The translations under genes and the position numbers were made by a program. A stretch of DNA of 56,497 bases from Halomonas sp. KAO (GTDB taxonomy: Bacteria > Pseudomonadota > Gammaproteobacteria > Pseudomonadales > Halomonadaceae): assembly GCF_015595025.1 (NCBI RefSeq), contig NZ_JADNRL010000003.1:59324-115820 (forward strand), in the 5' to 3' direction. This document shows positions 15,404 to 24,593 of this stretch, piece after piece. Within the stretch, counting starts at the first letter, position 1, and the number at the start of each line of letters is the position of its first letter. A model generated the notes under the pieces. That model did not search any database. It had not been told where the DNA came from and saw only the letters and a list, made by a program, of their open reading frames with translations.

Positions 15404-17422
15404 ATGGCCTATCGCTGGGGACTGCGCGGACAGTCCACCCTGAGCCTGCTGCTGGCCTGTCTGCTGGCCCTGATTCCAGCCCTTCTGATCGGCTGGCTGG
15501 CCCTCGACAATGTCCGTCACCACTTCGCCACACGCTACGCCGAGCAGTACACCCTTCTGCACATGCAGAAGATTCTGACCCCCGTTTCCCGTGAGCTGGC
15601 TCTCTCCCGACGCTTCGCCGACTCGGTAGTGACCCGCGAATGGCTCGGCGAGCCGGACCATGCGGCACGCCGTGACCGCTTCTTCCGCGAGGCCAGAGGG
15701 TTTCGCCAGCAGTTCAGTGGTGACGCCTACTTCATTGTCAATCACGAGACCGGCAACTACTACTACAATGACGGCCTTGCCCCTCAGAGCCGTCTTCCTC
15801 GCTACCGGGTCGTTCCCGACGATCCCGACAACGCCTGGTACTTCGCGACCATGGCCGGCGGCGACGGCTACAACATCAACGTCAACCTCGACGCCAAGCT
15901 GGGGCTGGCCAAGGTCTGGTTCAACGTCAAGATCATGGACGGCGACCGACCGCTGGGCCTGGCCGGCGGCGGCCTCGACCTGAGCCGCTTCCTCGACGAT
16001 TTCATGCGCAGCAGCGCCCCCGGTCTGACGCCGCTTATCATCGATGCCCGGGGTGCCATTCAGGCCCACCCCGACCGCAGCCAGCTGGCGCTGAGCTCCG
16101 GCGCACTGACCGACCTCAACGATGATGCGCCCCATCTGCAGGCGCTGCTCGGCAACGATGCCCAACGCGACCGGCTGGAGACGTCAATCGCCGATGTGCG
16201 GCAATATCCCGGCACGGTAGCCACCCTGGAAGCCGAGCTCGAGGGGGCACCGCGCCTGCTCACGCTGGGCTATATCCCCGAGCTCAAGTGGCTGGTGGTG
16301 ACGGCCCTGGACCTGAAGAGCGCCCCGCTTATCGATAGCCGCTGGCTTCTGCCCCTGGCGAGTGCCCTGCTGCTGGTATTCCTGATCCTGCTGGCGGGAT
16401 TCGCCTATGGTATCGAACGCCTGGTTCTCGCTCCCCTGCGCGGCCTGCAGCATTCGGCCCGGGCCATCGCCAGCGGCGACTACGACAGCCATCTGCCGAC
16501 CGAGCGCCGTGACGAAATCGGCGAGCTGTCGAGGGCCTTCTCGCATATGGCGGGTCAGATACAGCGTCACACTCGCGAACTGGAGGAGAAGGTTCGCCAG
16601 CGGACCCAGGCCCTGGAGTCCAGCAATGCGCGGATGACCGCGGCCCGCCGCCAGATCGACGCCTCTCTGGAGTATGCCAGCATCATCCAGCGCGCCATCC
16701 TTCCCGACCGACAACTGGCACGCCATCTGGCCGACCGCCATGCGCTTCTGTGGCGACCACGAGACCAGGTCGGCGGTGACTTCTACATCTTCCACGCCAC
16801 CGACGGCGGCTATCTGATGGGGGTGGTCGACTGTGCCGGGCATGGCGTGCCGGGGTCGCTGATGACCATGCTGGCTCGAGCGATCATCGACCACGCCATC
16901 CTCAAGGTGGGAGCCGACGACCCGGCGGGCATCCTCAACGAGACCCACCGCCAGAGTCGCGAGACGCTGCATCACGAGAGCCTGCCCGCCTCCATCGCCA
17001 CCAACATGGATATCGGCCTGGTCTGGATCGAGCGCGACGGCGGACAGCTGACGTTCGCCGGCGCCAAGATGTCGCTCTATGCCAGCGATGGTGAGGAGCT
17101 GGCGATCTACCCCGGCGGCCGCCGCGCCCTGGGCCAGCGGCGCGCCATGACCTACGAGAATCGCGTTCTGCCGCTGCATGATCACTGGACCTACTCCCTC
17201 TGCTCCGATGGCTTCCTCGACCAGGCGGGGGGCGAGCACGGCTTCGGCTTCGGCAATGCCCGCTTCGAGCAGATGCTCAAGCGCCATGCCACCACCCCGC
17301 TTGACCAGCAGATCGCCCGCTACGAAGCGGAGCTCGACGCCTATCGTGGCCAGCATCCGCAGCGCGACGACATTACCCTGCTATGCTTTCGCTTCACGCC
17401 GGCCGCACCAGCGGATACCTGA
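15404..17422 (+). CDS. siaA: SiaA-like membrane PP2C phosphatase (sensor-HAMP-SpoIIE)
   Basis: 672 residues. TM1 is near residues 11-33 (TLSLLLACLLALIPALLIGW); a periplasmic cache-like sensor occupies about 34-312 (GDAYFIVNHETGNYYYNDG, WYFATMAGGDGYNINVN); TM2 is near 313-335; a HAMP domain with coiled coil follows; the C-terminal PP2C/SpoIIE domain starts near 430. Metal-binding aspartates are visible in VGGDFYIF (Asp459), VVDCAGHGVPG (Asp476), CSDGFLDQ and RDDITLL. In Pseudomonas aeruginosa SiaA dephosphorylates SiaC, freeing it to activate the diguanylate cyclase SiaD; the signal there includes surfactants. It is first of four tightly packed genes in the same order as siaABCD. Confidence 0.92.
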   Translation: MAYRWGLRGQSTLSLLLACLLALIPALLIGWLALDNVRHHFATRYAEQYTLLHMQKILTPVSRELALSRRFADSVVTREWLGEPDHAARRDRFFREARGFRQQFSGDAYFIVNHETGNYYYNDGLAPQSRLPRYRVVPDDPDNAWYFATMAGGDGYNINVNLDAKLGLAKVWFNVKIMDGDRPLGLAGGGLDLSRFLDDFMRSSAPGLTPLIIDARGAIQAHPDRSQLALSSGALTDLNDDAPHLQALLGNDAQRDRLETSIADVRQYPGTVATLEAELEGAPRLLTLGYIPELKWLVVTALDLKSAPLIDSRWLLPLASALLLVFLILLAGFAYGIERLVLAPLRGLQHSARAIASGDYDSHLPTERRDEIGELSRAFSHMAGQIQRHTRELEEKVRQRTQALESSNARMTAARRQIDASLEYASIIQRAILPDRQLARHLADRHALLWRPRDQVGGDFYIFHATDGGYLMGVVDCAGHGVPGSLMTMLARAIIDHAILKVGADDPAGILNETHRQSRETLHHESLPASIATNMDIGLVWIERDGGQLTFAGAKMSLYASDGEELAIYPGGRRALGQRRAMTYENRVLPLHDHWTYSLCSDGFLDQAGGEHGFGFGNARFEQMLKRHATTPLDQQIARYEAELDAYRGQHPQRDDITLLCFRFTPAAPADT

Positions 17423-17456
17423 TCACAGTACCACCAACCTCATACGCGGAGAGGCC

Positions 17457-17990
17457 ATGGACCTTCTGACCTTGCGTAACACCTACCTCCAGCAGCGCAT
17501 CATGCTGTGCTTCAACGGCCCCATCTCACGCAGCCTGATCGAGGAGATCGGACACGCGCTGCGCAACTACCTGAACCATCAGTCGGCGGCGCCATCGGCG
17601 GCCATGGATGTCTTCGCCGTCTATATCGAGATGACCCAGAACATCCGTCACTATGCGACCCGCCGCGAGTATGGGGAGGAGGACGCGACCGCGACCATCG
17701 CCGTGGCGAGAGACGGCGAAGGGCACTATCAGGTATCGGCCGGCAACCTGGTGGAAGACGCCGACGGCCAACGCCTGGTCGAGGCCGTGGAGAGCCTGGC
17801 CCCCCTGGATGCGGCGGCTCTCAAGCGTGCCTACAAGCAGCAGCTGCGACGCCCCCGCGACGAGTCGGCCGACAGCGGCGCGGGCCTGGGGCTGATCGAC
17901 ATGGCGCGCAAGTCGAGCCATCCGCTGGTCGCGTCTCTGCAGCCTCTATCCTCTGGCCGAAGCTTCTTCAGCCTGACGGCGACCATCTAA
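17457..17990 (+). CDS. siaB: SiaB family protein kinase
   Basis: 177 residues from ATG 17457 after GGAGAGGCC. A GHKL-type ATPase core is suggested by the N-box YIEMTQNIRHYA (Glu58, Asn62) and the glycine loop SGAGLGLIDMARKS near the C-terminus. In P. aeruginosa SiaB phosphorylates SiaC on a threonine and so opposes SiaA. The gene begins 34 nt after siaA, and siaC follows after 13 nt. Its arrangement with a PP2C phosphatase and a DUF1987 protein fits an anti-anti-sigma-like partner switch. Confidence 0.9.
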   Translation: MDLLTLRNTYLQQRIMLCFNGPISRSLIEEIGHALRNYLNHQSAAPSAAMDVFAVYIEMTQNIRHYATRREYGEEDATATIAVARDGEGHYQVSAGNLVEDADGQRLVEAVESLAPLDAAALKRAYKQQLRRPRDESADSGAGLGLIDMARKSSHPLVASLQPLSSGRSFFSLTATI

Positions 17991-18003
17991 AGGGAGAGTG
18001 ATC

Positions 18004-18393
18004 ATGAACCAGGACCTGAACCTTGCGGGTAGCGTCTCCACCCCCGCCATCCAGAGTGACTGGCAGGCGGGACGCCTCTGCATGCAGGGAGACTCCTATC
18101 CGGAGAACTCCTATGAGCTGTTCGGCCCGGTGATCGGCTGGGTCGAGGCCTATCTCGCCCAGGAGTCACGCCCTCTCGAACTCCGCCTCGAGCTGGTCTA
18201 TCTCAACACCAGTTCGGTAAAGGTCATGATGGATATCTTCGATCTTCTCGAGGAGGCCTACCAGGAGGGGCGTCGGGTCGAGGTCGTGTGGCACTACGAC
18301 GCCCGTAACGACCGCATCGCCGAGCTTGCCGAGGAGTTCAAGGAGGATTGCAGCTACCCCTTCGCCATTCGTGCCCTGGAAGTTTCCACGTGA
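18004..18393 (+). CDS. siaC: SiaC family regulatory phosphoprotein (DUF1987)
   Basis: 129 residues from ATG 18004; an in-frame GTG two codons upstream is possible. DUF1987 core: GDSYPENSYELFGPVIGW, then LRLELVYLNTSSVKVMMDIF, then EVVWHYDARNDRIAELAEEF. The threonine in YLNTSSVK is residue 69 here and corresponds to the switch threonine phosphorylated in P. aeruginosa SiaC (Thr68 there). Unphosphorylated SiaC binds and activates SiaD. The stop overlaps the siaD GTG (GTGA), indicating coupled synthesis of the two partners. Confidence 0.92.
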   Translation: MNQDLNLAGSVSTPAIQSDWQAGRLCMQGDSYPENSYELFGPVIGWVEAYLAQESRPLELRLELVYLNTSSVKVMMDIFDLLEEAYQEGRRVEVVWHYDARNDRIAELAEEFKEDCSYPFAIRALEVST

Positions 18394-19187
18394 GCCAACG
18401 CGAACGGGAGCTGCTGGAGGAGGTGGCAGACCTGCTGGCGACGGAGGAGTACCGGGGGCACAGGCTGCACTCGGCGCTGCAGCGCCTCTATCGGCGTCAC
18501 CTGGCGCAACAGGAGCGGCTGGAACGACTGGTCACCATCGCCGACGGCTTCCAGAAGGGGGCCCAGCAGGACCTTCAGGAGACACGACAGCAGCTGGAGC
18601 GCCAGCGCCGCCGTCAGCACAAGCTGTCGTATATCGCCGACCGCTTCCAGGACCTGTTGCACGAGCGCAACCAGGCACTCAAGGATGTCTCGCGCCTGGA
18701 CCCCCTGACCGGCCTGGCCAACCGACGCTGTCTGCATGAGCGGCTGGAAGTCCTGACCGCCGATGTGATCCGCCAGCGCCGCACCGCCAGCCTGGTGATG
18801 CTGGACATCGACCACTTCAAGACCATCAACGACCGCCATGGACACGCCACCGGCGACCGGGTCCTTGTCACCCTGGCCAAGAGCCTGGAAAGATCGCTGC
18901 GGCAACATGACCTCTGTGGGCGCTGGGGCGGGGAGGAGTTTTTGCTGGTGCTGCCGGATACGCCGAGTGATCAGGCCCGCCCCCTGGTGAGACGGCTCAC
19001 CGAGCAGCTGCGACGCCTCACGCTGACCGCCGATGACGGAGAGACCGCGTTCTTTATCACCGCCAGTGCCGGCATCGCCGAATGGCAGCCCGGCGAGGGG
19101 TATCAGGCCACCATCGAGCGCGCCGACCGGGCCCTCCTCGAGGCCAAGCGCCAGGGGCGCGACCGCTGCTGCCTCGCCGAGGCATAG
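18390..19187 (+). CDS. siaD: SiaD-like diguanylate cyclase
   Basis: 265 residues from the GTG overlapping siaC. An N-terminal helical region (residues 1-95: VADLLATEEYRGHRLHSALQ and a Gln/Arg-rich coiled coil) replaces any membrane sensor, as in SiaD. The GGDEF domain begins at VSRLDPLTGLANRRCLHERL. The active site is GGEEF (residues 180-184) and the inhibitory site RQHD (171-174) lies five residues before it, so product inhibition by c-di-GMP is expected. It makes c-di-GMP from two GTP; SiaC binding to the helical stalk is the known activating mechanism in P. aeruginosa. Terminator at 19222-19249. Confidence 0.93.
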   Translation: MSQRERELLEEVADLLATEEYRGHRLHSALQRLYRRHLAQQERLERLVTIADGFQKGAQQDLQETRQQLERQRRRQHKLSYIADRFQDLLHERNQALKDVSRLDPLTGLANRRCLHERLEVLTADVIRQRRTASLVMLDIDHFKTINDRHGHATGDRVLVTLAKSLERSLRQHDLCGRWGGEEFLLVLPDTPSDQARPLVRRLTEQLRRLTLTADDGETAFFITASAGIAEWQPGEGYQATIERADRALLEAKRQGRDRCCLAEA

Positions 19188-19221
19188 ACTCCCCCATCCC
19201 TCGCCATGAAAAGGGCCTACG

Positions 19222-19249
19222 AAAAAGGGCGCCCGAAGGCGCCCCTTTT
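19222..19249. terminator. Bidirectional terminator between siaD and sucD
   Basis: AAAAGGGCGCC-CGAA-GGCGCCCCTTTT with A and T runs on opposite flanks, located between convergent genes; it should serve both. Confidence 0.85.
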
Positions 19250-19273
19250 ACATCGCTTGAAGACGAACTCGGC

Positions 19274-20146
19274 TTACCAGCCGGTCACTTCCTTCAGCGC
19301 GTCGCCGATCTGAGCCAGGGAACGCACGGTCTTCACACCGGCATCTTCCAGGGCGGCGAACTTCTCGTCCGCGGTCCCCGTGCCACCGGAGATGATGGCA
19401 CCGGCGTGGCCCATGCGCTTGCCGGGAGGCGCGGTGACGCCGGCGATGTAGGAGACCACCGGCTTGGAGACGTTGGCCTTGATGTAGGCGGCCGCCTCTT
19501 CCTCGGCGGTGCCGCCGATCTCGCCGATCATCACGATCGCCTCGGTGGCCGGGTCCTTCTCGAACATCTCGAGGATGTCGATGAAGCTGGAGCCCGGGAT
19601 CGGGTCGCCGCCGATGCCCACGCAGGTGGACTGACCGAAGCCGTGATCGGTGGTCTGCTTGACCGCCTCGTAGGTCAGGGTGCCGGAGCGCGACACGATG
19701 CCGACCCGGCCGGGCTTGTGGATATGGCCCGGCATGATGCCGATCTTGGTCTCGCCGGGAGTGATAACGCCCGGGCAGTTGGGGCCGATCAGGCGCACGC
19801 CCAGCTCGTCACACTTGACCTTGACGTCGAGCATGTCGAGGGTCGGGATGCCTTCGGTGATGCACACGATCAGCTTGATGCCGGCGTTGGCAGCCTCGAG
19901 GATCGAGTCCTTGCAGAACGGGGCCGGCACGTAGATCACGCTGGCCTCGGCGCCGGTCTTCTCGACGGCTTCCTTGACGGTGTTGAACACCGGCAGACCG
20001 AGGTGCTCCTGGCCGCCCTTGCCCGGGGTCACGCCGCCGACCATCTGGGTACCGTAGGCGATGGCCTGCTCGGAGTGGAAGGTCCCCTGGCCACCGGTGA
20101 AGCCCTGGCAGATGACCTTGGTGCTCTTGTCGATCAGGATGCTCAT
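19274..20146 (-). CDS. sucD: Succinate-CoA ligase, ADP/GDP-forming subunit alpha
   Basis: 290 residues, the standard SucD length. The CoA-binding fold begins at [21 protein letters not shown]. The active-site histidine is in [17 protein letters not shown] (here [13 protein letters not shown]), which is phosphorylated during catalysis. [20 protein letters not shown] is a family signature. With SucC it interconverts succinyl-CoA, ADP and phosphate with succinate, CoA and ATP. The ATG overlaps the sucC stop by one base (TAATG), enforcing equal synthesis. Last gene of the minus-strand TCA block. Confidence 0.97.
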   Translation of the reverse strand: MSILIDKSTKVICQGFTGGQGTFHSEQAIAYGTQMVGGVTPGKGGQEHLGLPVFNTVKEAVEKTGAEASVIYVPAPFCKDSILEAANAGIKLIVCITEGIPTLDMLDVKVKCDELGVRLIGPNCPGVITPGETKIGIMPGHIHKPGRVGIVSRSGTLTYEAVKQTTDHGFGQSTCVGIGGDPIPGSSFIDILEMFEKDPATEAIVMIGEIGGTAEEEAAAYIKANVSKPVVSYIAGVTAPPGKRMGHAGAIISGGTGTADEKFAALEDAGVKTVRSLAQIGDALKEVTGW

Positions 20147-21312
20147 TACTTGCCCTCCGCTGCCTTGACTACCTGCTGAGCCGCATCGGTGAGGCTCTCG
20201 GCAGCGATGATGTTGAGTCCGCTGGATGCCAGCTTCTCGGCGCCCAGTTCGGCGTTGGTACCTTCCAGACGCACCACGACCGGCACATTGACACCGACCT
20301 GCTCGACGGCACCGATGATGCCCTCGGCGATCATGTCGCAGCGCACGATACCGCCGAAGATGTTGACCAGCACGGCCTTGACGTTGTCGTCGGAGAGGAT
20401 CAGCTTGAAGGCTTCGGCCACGCGCTCCTTGGTGGCGCCGCCGCCGACGTCAAGGAAGTTGGCCGGGCTGCCGCCGTGCAGGTTGACGATGTCCATGGTA
20501 CCCATCGCCAGGCCCGCACCGTTGACCATGCAGCCGATATTGCCGTCGAGGGCCACGTAGTTGAGCTCCCACGCCGCGGCCTCGGCCTCGCGCTCGTCCT
20601 CCTGGGAGGGGTCGCGCATGGCCTGCAGGTCCGGATGGCGATAGAGGGCGTTGCCGTCCAGGCCGATCTTGGCGTCGAGGCAGTGCAGGTTGCCCTCGTC
20701 GGTGATCACCAGCGGGTTGATCTCGAGCAGCGCCAGATCCTTGTCGTGGAACATCTTGGAGAGGCCCAGGAAGATCTTGGTGAACTGCTTGACCTGGTCA
20801 CCCTTCAGGCCCAGGGCAAAGGCCAGCTCACGCGCCTGGTAGGGCTGTGCACCCACCAGCGGATCGATCTCGGCCTTGAGAATCTTCTCGGGAGTCTCCT
20901 CGGCGACCTTCTCGATCTCGACACCGCCCTCGGTGGAGGCCATGAAGACCACGCGGCGGGTGCCACGGTCGACCACGGCGCCCAGATACAGCTCGTCGGC
21001 GATATCGGTGCAGGTCTCGACCAGGATCTTGGCGACCGGCTGACCATTGGCGTCGGTCTGGAAGGTCACCAGGTTCTTGCCCAGCCACTGCTCGGCGAAG
21101 GCCTTGGCCTCCTCCGCACTCTTGACCAGCTTGACACCACCGGCCTTGCCGCGGCCGCCAGCGTGGACCTGGGCCTTGACAACCCACATGTCGCCGCCGA
21201 TCTTCTTGCAGGCTTCCGCGGCTTCTTCGGGGGTATCCACGGCAAAGCCCTTGGACACCGGCAGACCATAGTCGGCAAACAGCTGCTTGCCTTGATACTC
21301 GTGAAGGTTCAT
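20146..21312 (-). CDS. sucC: Succinate-CoA ligase subunit beta
   Basis: 388 residues, as in E. coli. Begins [20 protein letters not shown], the SucC signature. The ATP-grasp domain includes [18 protein letters not shown], and the C-terminal domain carries [17 protein letters not shown] and [17 protein letters not shown]. It provides nucleotide binding and the succinate site. It follows lpd by 137 bp, a gap containing a strong GC hairpin (21421-21439) without a T tract, so read-through or RNA processing rather than termination is likely. Confidence 0.97.
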   Translation of the reverse strand: MNLHEYQGKQLFADYGLPVSKGFAVDTPEEAAEACKKIGGDMWVVKAQVHAGGRGKAGGVKLVKSAEEAKAFAEQWLGKNLVTFQTDANGQPVAKILVETCTDIADELYLGAVVDRGTRRVVFMASTEGGVEIEKVAEETPEKILKAEIDPLVGAQPYQARELAFALGLKGDQVKQFTKIFLGLSKMFHDKDLALLEINPLVITDEGNLHCLDAKIGLDGNALYRHPDLQAMRDPSQEDEREAEAAAWELNYVALDGNIGCMVNGAGLAMGTMDIVNLHGGSPANFLDVGGGATKERVAEAFKLILSDDNVKAVLVNIFGGIVRCDMIAEGIIGAVEQVGVNVPVVVRLEGTNAELGAEKLASSGLNIIAAESLTDAAQQVVKAAEGK

Positions 21313-21420
21313 CGATTCATGCCATTGGTTGCATGTGACTCGAACGGCGCCCCGGCTCGACCTCGGCGGTCTGACTCAGGAGGCACCACCGTCCCCTCCG
21401 ATGCATCGCCGGAAGGGGCA

Positions 21421-21439
21421 CGCCGCCCGGTGGGCGGCG
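21421..21439 (-). promoter_or_regulatory. Intergenic hairpin after lpd
   Basis: CGCCGCCC-GGT-GGGCGGCG, perfect 8-bp arms starting about 11 nt past the lpd stop. No T run follows on the minus strand, so mRNA stabilisation or processing is more likely than full termination. Confidence 0.5.
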
Positions 21440-21449
21440 CTTGTTATCC

Positions 21450-22946
<1,497 letters not shown>

Positions 22947-22955
22947 TCGTGCCGC

Positions 22956-24551
22956 TCAGATATCCAGCAGCAGGCGTGCCGGATCTTCCAGCAGCTCCTT
23001 GATGGTGACGAGGAACTGCACCGCGTCCTTGCCGTCGATCATGCGGTGATCGTAGGAGACCGCAAGGTACATCATCGGGCGGATCTCGACCTTGCCGTTC
23101 ACCGCCATGGGGCGCTCCTGGATCTTGTGCATGCCCAGGATCGCCGTCTGCGGGGGGTTGATGATCGGCGTGGACATCAGCGACCCGAAGATGCCGCCGT
23201 TGGTGATGGTGAAGGTACCACCCTGCATCTCGTCGATGCCGAGCTTGCCGTCACGCGCCCGCTTGCCGAAGTCGACGATACCCTTCTCGACATCGGCGAT
23301 CTTCATGCTGTCGGTATCACGCAGCACCGGCACCACCAGACCACGATCGGTGGAGACCGCCACGCCGATATCCTGGTAGCCGTGATAGACGATATCGGTA
23401 CCGTCGATGGAGGCATTGACGTCGGGGAAGCGCTTGAGGGCCTCGCTGGCCGCCTTGACGAAGAAGCCCATGAAGCCGAGCTTGACGTCGTGGGTCTTGA
23501 CGAAGGTGTCCTTGTACTGGGCACGCAGCTCCATCACCGCGCCCATGTCCACCTCGTTGTAGGTGGTCAGCATGGCGGCGGTCTGCTGGGCCTGAACCAG
23601 GCGCTTGGCGATGGTCTGACGCAGACGGCTCATCGGCACACGCTTCTCGGGGCGCTCGCCCTCGACGGCGGGCGCCGGAGCGGCGGCCTTGGCGGAGCCG
23701 GTGGACGCCTTGGCGCTTTTGGCGCCCTTGGCGGCAGAGCCCTCCTTGACGGCGCGCTGCACATCCTCCTTGAGGATGCGACCGCCCTTGCCGGTCCCCT
23801 CGATCTTGCTGACATCGAGGTCATGCTCGGCCACCAGCTTGCGCGCGGCCGGGGCCAGGATCTTGTCCCCCACCTGCTTGTCGCTGGCGCCATCATCGGC
23901 GGAGGCAGCCGGCTCGACATCGGCGGCCGTGTCCGCCTCACCGCCGGCGCCTTCGGCGAAGATGCCCAGCACCGCCTCGGACTCGACCTGGCTGCCCTCC
24001 TCGGCCTTGATCTCGACGAGCGCGCCGTCGGCGGGCGCCACCACTTCCAGCACCACCTTGTCGGTCTCGATCTCGGCCAGCACCTCGTCGCGCTTGACCG
24101 CTTCACCGACCTGCTTGTTCCAGCTGGCCACGGTGCCTTCCTGGATCGACTCGGGGAAGGTCGGCGCCTTCACTTCGTGCTTCTCGCCGCCGCCGGCAGC
24201 CGGCTTGTCGGCCTTGGCCTCGGACGATGTCTCGGCTTTGGCCTCTGACGACTTCTCGGCCTTGGCGTCTTGGTTGTCGCCGCTCTCTGCCGACGCCTTG
24301 CCGCCCTTGGCCTCGCCTTCACCGATGCGTCCCAGCACCTGCTCGGACTCCACGGTGTCACCCTCCTCGACCAGTGTCTCGGAGAGAACGCCCGCCTCGG
24401 GGGCCAGCACTTCGAGCACGACCTTGTCGGTCTCGATCTCGACGATCAGCTCGTCACGCTCGACGCTGTCACCCGGCTTCTTGTGCCAGGCAGCGACGCT
24501 GCCTTCGGCAACGGATTCCGGAAAGGTTGGGGCCTTGATCTCGGTAGCCAT
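22956..24551 (-). CDS. sucB: 2-oxoglutarate dehydrogenase E2 (dihydrolipoyl succinyltransferase) with two lipoyl domains
   Basis: 531 residues, longer than the roughly 400 of E. coli SucB because the lipoyl domain is duplicated. Domain 1 (about 3-77) has lipoyl-lysine K43 in [11 protein letters not shown]; domain 2 (about 125-200) has K165 in the same [11 protein letters not shown] motif. The linker between them contains repeated SSEAKA units rich in Ala, Lys and Glu. A peripheral subunit-binding domain follows ([20 protein letters not shown]), then the catalytic domain with [20 protein letters not shown] and the active-site [16 protein letters not shown]. It transfers succinyl from E1-bound thiamine to CoA. 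It lies between sucA and lpd. Confidence 0.96.
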   Translation of the reverse strand: MATEIKAPTFPESVAEGSVAAWHKKPGDSVERDELIVEIETDKVVLEVLAPEAGVLSETLVEEGDTVESEQVLGRIGEGEAKGGKASAESGDNQDAKAEKSSEAKAETSSEAKADKPAAGGGEKHEVKAPTFPESIQEGTVASWNKQVGEAVKRDEVLAEIETDKVVLEVVAPADGALVEIKAEEGSQVESEAVLGIFAEGAGGEADTAADVEPAASADDGASDKQVGDKILAPAARKLVAEHDLDVSKIEGTGKGGRILKEDVQRAVKEGSAAKGAKSAKASTGSAKAAAPAPAVEGERPEKRVPMSRLRQTIAKRLVQAQQTAAMLTTYNEVDMGAVMELRAQYKDTFVKTHDVKLGFMGFFVKAASEALKRFPDVNASIDGTDIVYHGYQDIGVAVSTDRGLVVPVLRDTDSMKIADVEKGIVDFGKRARDGKLGIDEMQGGTFTITNGGIFGSLMSTPIINPPQTAILGMHKIQERPMAVNGKVEIRPMMYLAVSYDHRMIDGKDAVQFLVTIKELLEDPARLLLDI

Positions 24552-24593
24552 GTCGTATCCCTTGTAGGTTCTCTCTCGTCCCGGTGGGCGCCA

